7,062 nt of DNA from Planctomycetaceae bacterium (GTDB taxonomy: Bacteria > Planctomycetota > Planctomycetia > Pirellulales > Pirellulaceae), in the NCBI GenBank assembly GCA_003506095.1, contig DNWZ01000653.1, positions 1 to 7,062 on the forward strand, in the 5' to 3' direction. The position numbers were made by a program, and so were the translations under genes. This document shows positions 1 through 4,531 of the stretch, one piece after another. How positions within the stretch are numbered: the first letter of the stretch is position 1; every line of letters begins with the position of its first letter. The notes below the pieces were generated by a model. It was given only the letters and a program-made list of their open reading frames with translations, did no database searches and was not told the origin of the DNA.

Positions 1-889
1 CCACCGCGCCGGCCCCTTTGGCGATTACGACCGGGGCGATCATTTCTTGCGGCTTATACGAAATCGCGATCGCCAGCTCTGTGGGATTGGTTACTACAAC
101 GTCCGCGGTGGGCACGTCGGCATTGATTCGTTGCATCATCATCTGGCGCTGCATTTGCTTCCGTTTGGCTTGCATCTGCGGGTCGCCCTGAGACTCTTTC
201 ATCTCGTCTCGCATTTCCTGGTCGGTCATTTTGAGGTCTTCTTCATGGCGCCACTTTTGGAACGCATATTCGACGATCCCTAGCACGAGCAGTGCCACTG
301 CAATCCAAAGGCAGATGTCGAACAAGTGCTCAAAAAGTGCGCGTGCAAGGACCGGTATCGGTTCTGACCACATCATCATGATCGCGTCAAGCCTCACGCG
401 AACCGCGACATAGGCAACAACGCTGATAATGATGACTTTAAAAATCCCAAATCCAAGACGCATGAGACCACGAACAGAAAGAATCCGCTTGAATCCGGAT
501 AACAAGCTAATATTGCTTAACTTCGGCTGGACGGCGGTGGGAGTCAGCAGCAGCCCGGTTTGTCCAACATTGACGACGATACCAGCAATAAACATGACCG
601 AAAGGATTGGTAATGTTGCAAACGCGAGCAGCGCAGAATAGTTGAGCAGGCGGCTGGTCGCATCTTGGACCGTCCATGCGATCGTAACGTTACTTGACAA
701 CGAAACGACCATTCCCGCTGCGACCTGTTGACAAAGCTGAGGCCCAAGCCAACGCAAGCAAAGCAAGGCAACGACCAGCATTGCGGCTGATGAAAGATCC
801 GCACTTTTGGTGACCTGCCCTTCCTCGCGCGCTTTTTCGCGTCGACGATCGGTCGCAAAGTGCTTCTTATCTCCTTGATCTCCCGCCAC
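1..889 (-). CDS. flhB: Flagellar biosynthesis protein FlhB (export switch), C-terminal end beyond left edge
   Basis: FlhB is the inner-membrane component of the flagellar type III secretion system that switches export from rod/hook to filament substrates after self-cleavage of its cytoplasmic domain. I translated 296 codons from a GTG start. The N-terminus is typical (HFATDRRREKAREEGQVTKS, residues 10-29). It is followed by about four hydrophobic segments near residues 37-52, 80-112, 143-165 and 186-208. The cytoplasmic linker begins EYAFQKWRHEEDLKMTDQEM, and the cleavage region reads PTADVVVTNPTELAIAISY, with Asn268-Pro269 as the expected scissile pair. The fourth residue is Glu271 rather than the usual His. 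The GTG start is set by a full TAAGGAGG Shine-Dalgarno seven bases upstream, overlapping the fliR stop. Perhaps 60-90 C-terminal residues are missing. It is the last visible gene of the fliPQR-flhB operon. The family call is very secure. Confidence 0.96.
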   Translation of the reverse strand, partial: MAGDQGDKKHFATDRRREKAREEGQVTKSADLSSAAMLVVALLCLRWLGPQLCQQVAAGMVVSLSSNVTIAWTVQDATSRLLNYSALLAFATLPILSVMFIAGIVVNVGQTGLLLTPTAVQPKLSNISLLSGFKRILSVRGLMRLGFGIFKVIIISVVAYVAVRVRLDAIMMMWSEPIPVLARALFEHLFDICLWIAVALLVLGIVEYAFQKWRHEEDLKMTDQEMRDEMKESQGDPQMQAKRKQMQRQMMMQRINADVPTADVVVTNPTELAIAISYKPQEMIAPVVIAKGAGAV

Positions 890-896
890 CTAAACG

Positions 897-904
897 CCTC
901 CTTA
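897..904 (-). promoter_or_regulatory. Ribosome binding site of flhB, overlapping the fliR stop
   Basis: On the minus strand these bases read TAAGGAGG, a full match to the anti-Shine-Dalgarno sequence. Seven bases separate it from the GTG at 889. The TAA of this motif is the fliR stop codon. The arrangement fixes the GTG start of flhB and suggests translational coupling of fliR and flhB. Confidence 0.85.
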
Positions 905-1693
905 TCGGTCGACGGACCAAAGCGTTGCGAGCCGATCGAGCGTAATCGCAAAATCGTCGCGAAACAAATAACTTGCAGACCCGATTGTCAGGGTTGCAAC
1001 AGCTAAGAGTGCGATCGCATTGAGGCTAAGTCCGATCGCTAGCACATTCAACTGTGGAAGCGTTCGGCTGATCAAGCCAGTAATCAGATTGCACAATAAC
1101 ATCGCTGCAATGACCGGCGCGGCAACACGAATACCGGTACTGAGCGAACTGGATAGTTGGGTGACGAGTAGTTCCATCATCGGTTGGTGAAAACTAACAT
1201 CGCCGGCCGGAAGTGCGACGAAACTGTCGATCAATGAACTGATGATGAAACGATGGCCTCCCATCGTGACAAGGGTCGCGACGACCAGTAATCCGACGAG
1301 CTGAGCAAGTGTCGGCATGGTGCTGCGGGTAGACGGATCGACCGAGTCACCCAATTGCAGACCACCGGTTCCGGACATAATCTCGCCCGCAGTCTGAACT
1401 CCAGTTATCAAAATCTGGATCGTCGCACCGATCAGCAGGCCGACAAGTGCTTCCCGTGCAATCATGATCGACAAGTCGATCAGGTGGGCCGCTTGGGGGG
1501 CATAGTTGGGATCGATCGCGGCAACGGCGGGCACGGTTAACAGCGTTAACGTTAACGCTAGGAGTGCTCGGATCTTTGCGGGAACGCCAACCCCGATCGC
1601 AGGCAGGCTCATTAACAATGTACTTAAGCGAGTTAGAACCAACACAACCAACAACAGGTTCTGCTCGAGCAGTTTTGTAAGTTCCGTTACCAT
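902..1693 (-). CDS. fliR: Flagellar biosynthesis protein FliR (export gate)
   Basis: FliR is one subunit of the FliP5-FliQ4-FliR1 export gate, through which unfolded flagellar proteins cross the inner membrane. From ATG 1693 the protein has 263 residues, close to the usual size of about 260. It is almost wholly hydrophobic. Family hallmarks include an N-terminal VLTRLSTLLMSLPAIGVGVP segment, the EIMSGTGGLQLGDSVDPSTR stretch, the MGGHRFIISSLIDSF segment and the C-terminal LPQLNVLAIGLSLNAI block. The frame stays open upstream to 1750, but that longer form would overlap fliQ by 44 bases and begins with hydrophilic sequence unlike FliR. ATG 1693 is preceded by GGTGAG with six-base spacing, so I chose it. 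It begins 13 bases after the fliQ stop, and 12 bases separate its stop from flhB, fitting one operon. Confidence 0.95.
   Translation of the reverse strand: MVTELTKLLEQNLLLVVLVLTRLSTLLMSLPAIGVGVPAKIRALLALTLTLLTVPAVAAIDPNYAPQAAHLIDLSIMIAREALVGLLIGATIQILITGVQTAGEIMSGTGGLQLGDSVDPSTRSTMPTLAQLVGLLVVATLVTMGGHRFIISSLIDSFVALPAGDVSFHQPMMELLVTQLSSSLSTGIRVAAPVIAAMLLCNLITGLISRTLPQLNVLAIGLSLNAIALLAVATLTIGSASYLFRDDFAITLDRLATLWSVDR
1542..1559. repeat. Perfect 18-bp palindrome inside fliR
   Basis: The bases AGCGTTAAC and GTTAACGCT form a perfect 18-bp palindrome with no spacer. On the coding strand it falls in codons for Leu-Thr-Leu-Thr, where TTA-ACG is repeated, so it may be a by-product of repeated codons in a transmembrane segment. 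No function is assigned. Confidence 0.6.
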
Positions 1694-1699
1694 CCTATG

Positions 1700-1705
1700 C
1701 TCACC
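1700..1705 (-). promoter_or_regulatory. Ribosome binding site of fliR
   Basis: The minus strand reads GGTGAG here, six bases before the ATG at 1693. It begins just after the fliQ stop codon (1707-1709). It supports the 263-residue FliR start over the longer open frame that begins inside fliQ. Confidence 0.6.
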
Positions 1706-1706
1706 A

Positions 1707-1970
1707 TCACTGCATCGCCGCGCTGGTGAAGACTTCTCGCGTAAATTCAACCAACCGCGTCATCAACCACGGCAAGCAAGCGATCATTACCGCAGCCATT
1801 GCCAAAAGCTTGGGAACAAAAGAAACGGTCTGGTCTTGGATTTGTGTCAAAGCCTGAATTAAACCGATCGTTAAACCGGCAGCCATGCCGACTAATAACA
1901 TTGGCGCACCAATGACCAGTGCTGCGAGCAAGGCATCACGACAAAGATCAATTGCGTTTTGAGGTTCCAT
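1707..1970 (-). CDS. fliQ: Flagellar biosynthesis protein FliQ (export gate)
   Basis: FliQ is the small two-helix membrane subunit of the FliPQR export gate; four copies pack around FliP5-FliR1. The 87-residue protein is close to the usual 89. It has two hydrophobic hairpin halves, about residues 12-40 and 50-73. The stretch GLTIGLIQALTQIQDQTVSF between them is the classic FliQ loop motif, including the Gln-rich loop. The start at 1970 gives the standard N-terminus for the family. No clear Shine-Dalgarno is seen in the 31 bases between this ATG and the palindrome upstream, unlike fliR and flhB. Its translation may therefore depend on the upstream structure or on leaderless-like initiation. 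It lies in the operon between fliP and fliR. Confidence 0.95.
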   Translation of the reverse strand: MEPQNAIDLCRDALLAALVIGAPMLLVGMAAGLTIGLIQALTQIQDQTVSFVPKLLAMAAVMIACLPWLMTRLVEFTREVFTSAAMQ

Positions 1971-2001
1971 AAAAATTGATACCGCTTTGGGTCGTGTAAT
2001 C

Positions 2002-2098
2002 AGCCTATCCGAAAAGGGGCCTGACCCTTTGGAGGCGAGTTGATTTCTCTAGTTTTTTAGCCTCGCCGGAGAGGGTCAGCCCCCTTTTCGGATAGGCT
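2002..2098. repeat. Large imperfect palindrome (REP-like element) between fliP and fliQ
   Basis: The arms lie at about 2002-2039 and 2061-2098. The outer 18 bases, AGCCTATCCGAAAAGGGG, match perfectly. They are followed by one mismatch, then eight matching bases (CTGACCCT), a short mismatched stretch, and a final GGCGAG/CTCGCC pair with a one-base offset. The loop is about 21 bases and includes a run of six T. The palindrome ends directly against the fliP stop codon. The AAAAGGGG..CTGACCC core resembles REP-type palindromes mobilised by RAYT (REP-associated tyrosine) transposases; that assignment is from memory. No run of U follows the hairpin on the fliPQR transcript, so it is not a standard intrinsic terminator. 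Possible roles are mRNA stabilisation or partial attenuation between fliP and fliQ. Confidence 0.85.
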
Positions 2099-2968
2099 CT
2101 ACGCACCGATCGTTCCGAATGAGTCCATCAGCATCTGGACGACCAATCGCCAACCATCGACCAAAACAAACAGCAGTAGCTTAAATGGCAATGAAATTAC
2201 AGCTGGCGGAAGCATCAACATACCCATCGAGATGGTGACGCTTGCAACCACAAGGTCGACGATCAGAAACGGTAAGTAGATTTGAAAACCCATCAAAAAG
2301 GCCGTCTTCAATTCGCTCAGGATATAAGCCGGGAGCAGGACACGAATGGGGACCTCGTCAAAGGTTGTCGGCAGCGGGCCATCAGGCCTCATGTATCCAT
2401 AGAATAAATGCACATCGTCGTGATTGCCCGCAACATCAATTTGACGCGCCATAAAATCACGGATCGGCGCTGCCCCCGCGTCATAAGCTTCTTCCAGTGT
2501 CATCGGGATCGCCGGATCGGTATACGGAACGATCGCATCGTCGTAGACTCGCATCCAAACTGGCGCCATGACGAACAGAGTCATGAACAACGCGACGCTG
2601 GTCAGGACCTGGCTGGGTGGCAGAGATTGCAAACCGATCGCTTGTCGCAGCAAGCCAAGCACAATGATGATTCGAACATAACAGGTGGTCATCAGCAGTA
2701 CCGCTGGCGCAAGACTCAACACCGTCAATAACAGTACGATCTGAAGACTGCTGGATAGGCCTTCTGGACTGGTCCACTTTTCTGGGCCACCGGCAATGAA
2801 GTTCAGAGAATCTGGAGGAACGACCACGGATTGTGGCTGTGGCGTAAGAATTTCGACCGCCTGAGGAACCGATGGCGCGGTCTGTGCAAACAGTGGTTGA
2901 ACAACTGCCACCAAGAGAAACACTTGGAGAACCGATGCAAAACCGATAGGGGGCTGAAAGCGAAACAA
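2099..2968 (-). CDS. fliP: Flagellar biosynthesis protein FliP (export gate), TTG start
   Basis: FliP forms the pentameric core of the flagellar export gate. From TTG 2968 the protein has 289 residues, longer than the usual 245 or so. Residues 1-28 look like a cleavable signal peptide (hydrophobic core FASVLQVFLLVAVV, cleavage near LFA/QT), as in enterobacterial FliP. A proline-rich periplasmic stretch (about 29-70) follows. The conserved domain includes CYVRIIIVLGLLRQAIG, FMTLFVMAPVW, PAYILSELKTAFLMGF and PFLIVDLVVASVTISMGM, matching the two FliP signature regions. The TTG is preceded by GGAGG with eight-base spacing. The frame stays open to a GTG at 3031 (310 residues), but no Shine-Dalgarno precedes that codon and it would bury the signal peptide. 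The stop (TAG, 2099-2101) abuts the palindrome. No fliO is next to it. It is the first gene of the minus-strand operon. Confidence 0.95.
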   Translation of the reverse strand: MFRFQPPIGFASVLQVFLLVAVVQPLFAQTAPSVPQAVEILTPQPQSVVVPPDSLNFIAGGPEKWTSPEGLSSSLQIVLLLTVLSLAPAVLLMTTCYVRIIIVLGLLRQAIGLQSLPPSQVLTSVALFMTLFVMAPVWMRVYDDAIVPYTDPAIPMTLEEAYDAGAAPIRDFMARQIDVAGNHDDVHLFYGYMRPDGPLPTTFDEVPIRVLLPAYILSELKTAFLMGFQIYLPFLIVDLVVASVTISMGMLMLPPAVISLPFKLLLFVLVDGWRLVVQMLMDSFGTIGA

Positions 2969-2976
2969 ATGGGCGG

Positions 2977-2981
2977 CCTCC
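2977..2981 (-). promoter_or_regulatory. Ribosome binding site supporting the TTG start of fliP
   Basis: The minus strand reads GGAGG here, eight bases before the TTG at 2968. The alternative GTG at 3031 has no such motif. This, together with the signal peptide that begins at the TTG, decides the start chosen. Confidence 0.55.
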
Positions 2982-3121
2982 ACGAGAAGCTTTCGGTCAA
3001 AAAGGCATCGTGCCCAGGCCGAATCAATCACATCCGGACTTTAGTAAAAAAAAACGTTTTGACGAAAGAGTGATCGAAGCATTTGCATCAACAACGAAAA
3101 ATTTTGCAGATGATGCGCATT

Positions 3122-3164
3122 GACGCCGCAACCAAAAACTTTCTACGGTTCGAAAGTCGGCGTC
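3122..3164 (+). other. Possible bulged hairpin upstream of the acyltransferase
   Basis: GACGCCG (3122-3128) pairs with CGGCGTC (3158-3164), and ACTTTC (3138-3143) pairs with GAAAGT (3152-3157). The right arm is continuous over 13 bases. The left arm is split by a nine-base bulge, and the loop has eight bases. No poly-T follows. It could be a leader structure or chance. Confidence 0.3.
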
Positions 3165-3220
3165 GAATGCCAAAAATCGGGCCGCGAAGGCAATTCAGCA
3201 CGCACGATTTCCTTCTGGAA

Positions 3221-3258
3221 ATGGCTCTTGGAGATAAGAAAAGCGGATGGCTCTTGGA
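3221..3258 (+). repeat. 12-bp direct repeat around the acyltransferase start
   Basis: The bases ATGGCTCTTGGA occur at 3221-3232 and again at 3247-3258, 26 bases apart. The second copy carries the start codon and first codons of the acyltransferase gene. The first copy has an ATG in another frame that ends at 3337. A small duplication is possible. Confidence 0.6.
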
Positions 3259-4314
3259 AAGACTGGCAAAGTTCGGAAAATTCGAAAATGGAAGCCGCTG
3301 CTTCGGTTGCGGTACCGTTGCGAATACCTGGCATTGAGAGTTTTCGCGATATTAATCCCACGATTGCCAAGAAAATCCGTGCTCAACGCTGCCAAAGCGC
3401 TTGGAACCGTCGCATTTTACCTCGATGCCCGGGGACGCAAGCTAGGACACCAAAGTTTAGCAATGGCCGTTCAGCACGGCGGCTTGGATCTCGGCCCGCG
3501 AAACCAAGATGAAGTGCTGAAGGATTGCTATCAAAACTTTGCCCGCAGTTTCCTCGATCTGTTTTGGTTCTCGCGATTACACAAAGAAAACGCAGACCAA
3601 TGGATCAAGATCGAGGGTGAGTCCGCCATTCTCGATGCGATCGGTTCAGAACACGGCGCAGTGTTTTTGACCCCGCATTATGGAATTTTCGAATGGGCCA
3701 GCTTGGCTGTGGGTTTACGCGGCCTTTCGTTGGATATTGTCGCACAGGATTTCAAAAACGCGGCGTTGAAAAAAGTAATCAGCCGGGCGCGTGAACACAG
3801 CGGCCACCGCATTTTGTCACGCCAGGGAGCGATGCTCAAGTTGGTTCGTACCGCCAAGCGGGGTGGAAACATCGCGTTGTTGCCCGACTTAAATTTAAGA
3901 CCCCAAGGGGCAGCAGTTGCCATCAACGTCTTTGGCGTATCGGCGTGGATGACCGCAGCTCACGTGGAGATCTCTCGCCGTTGCGATGCACCGATGGTGT
4001 TGGCGGTATGCGAACCGCAGAGCGATGGCCGGGCGACCCTGCGAGTATTGGATGTCATTCGTGCAGGCGGCGACAACAGCCACCTTACGCGAACCGAGCT
4101 GACTCAAATGGTTTGGGATCGAATCGAGCTCGCGGTTCGACAGCGGCCTGAACTTTGGTTGTGGATGTACCACCATTGGCGTTACCGACCATCGGAGCAG
4201 AGCGACTCGGCAAGTCCCCAAGCTGATTCAATAAGACTACTCGTACCAGAGAAGCACCTTTCAACCACGGCACAGGTTGACTGTCAGACGCAAATGGCTC
4301 GCCGGGCCGCGTAG
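3247..4314 (+). CDS. LpxL/HtrB-family lipid A-type (lysophospholipid-like) acyltransferase
   Basis: This family transfers an acyl chain, usually from acyl-ACP, to a lipid A precursor or related glycolipid at the inner face of the inner membrane. The 355-residue protein starts with a very basic stretch (residues 5-24) and a short hydrophobic segment (26-40) suited to membrane anchoring. The catalytic H-X4-E/D motif is HYGIFE (His144, Glu149). The second family block is LLPDLNLRPQG (211-221, Asp214). The LWLWMYHHWRYRP motif near the end matches the usual WxWxHrRW-type block. The last 40 or so residues are polar and not recognisable. The start is bounded by an in-frame stop at 3235, and GGAGA at 3230-3234 lies 12 bases upstream, a long spacing. 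It diverges from fliP and leads into flhA with a 217-base gap, so co-transcription is possible. The exact acceptor cannot be told from the sequence. Confidence 0.88.
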   Translation: MALGKTGKVRKIRKWKPLLRLRYRCEYLALRVFAILIPRLPRKSVLNAAKALGTVAFYLDARGRKLGHQSLAMAVQHGGLDLGPRNQDEVLKDCYQNFARSFLDLFWFSRLHKENADQWIKIEGESAILDAIGSEHGAVFLTPHYGIFEWASLAVGLRGLSLDIVAQDFKNAALKKVISRAREHSGHRILSRQGAMLKLVRTAKRGGNIALLPDLNLRPQGAAVAINVFGVSAWMTAAHVEISRRCDAPMVLAVCEPQSDGRATLRVLDVIRAGGDNSHLTRTELTQMVWDRIELAVRQRPELWLWMYHHWRYRPSEQSDSASPQADSIRLLVPEKHLSTTAQVDCQTQMARRAA

Positions 4315-4531
4315 TGACCTAGACACTATCGCCCAAACCGAGAACTCCTTTGGCGATATCCGTGGTTTTCTTCCGTTTCCTGAAAAGTTTTTTAAGTCAG
4401 CCTCAGGCAATCAAGGCGCTTTACTCGTTGCCTGGGAAAGAATCTATCTGGCCAGGGCAGGTCGATTCCGTGTAGGCTCTGGCTGTGCTGGCGGATGGAT
4501 CCGCAGCGGATAACTCGAGTGAAAGTTCTGC
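4315..4531 (+). other. Intergenic region upstream of flhA
   Basis: This 217-base gap holds an inverted repeat, CAGGCAA (4404-4410) and TTGCCTG (4428-4434), with a 17-base loop and no poly-T behind it. There is a T-rich patch at 4388-4393. No gene, clear terminator or convincing promoter is visible. An in-frame stop at 4520-4522 bounds the flhA start. Confidence 0.4.

Larger units (their letters stand above)
2969..3246. promoter_or_regulatory. Divergent intergenic region between fliP and the acyltransferase
   Basis: This 278-base stretch separates two genes transcribed away from each other, so promoters for both should lie here. It contains a run of nine A (3046-3054) running into the palindrome AAAACGTTTT (3051-3060), several A/T-rich patches, and a bulged hairpin (3122-3164). 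I could not identify a convincing sigma-70, sigma-28 or sigma-54 promoter by eye. Open frames crossing it have no recognisable protein features. Confidence 0.45.

Noticed and set aside
66..73. GCGATCGC as evidence for a cyanobacterial source (HIP1)
   Set aside because: Cyanobacteria lack flagella, and the genes here are flagellar export genes, so the octamer cannot indicate a cyanobacterium.
544..951. 135-residue open frame on the minus strand
   Set aside because: It overlaps flhB and the end of fliR in another frame. The flhB frame encodes clear family motifs; this one does not.
902..1750. Longer FliR starting at 1750
   Set aside because: It would overlap fliQ by 44 bases and add a hydrophilic N-terminus unlike the family; ATG 1693 has a Shine-Dalgarno and gives the normal length.
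2002..2098. Palindrome as an intrinsic terminator
   Set aside because: No run of U follows the stem on the fliPQR transcript, and termination here would cut off fliQ, fliR and flhB, which are needed with fliP.
3083..3337. Open frame of 84 residues on the plus strand before the acyltransferase
   Set aside because: It overlaps the start of the acyltransferase in another frame and shows no family features.
4404..4434. Inverted repeat CAGGCAA/TTGCCTG as a terminator of the acyltransferase gene
   Set aside because: The stem is short, the loop is long (17 bases), and no T run follows it.
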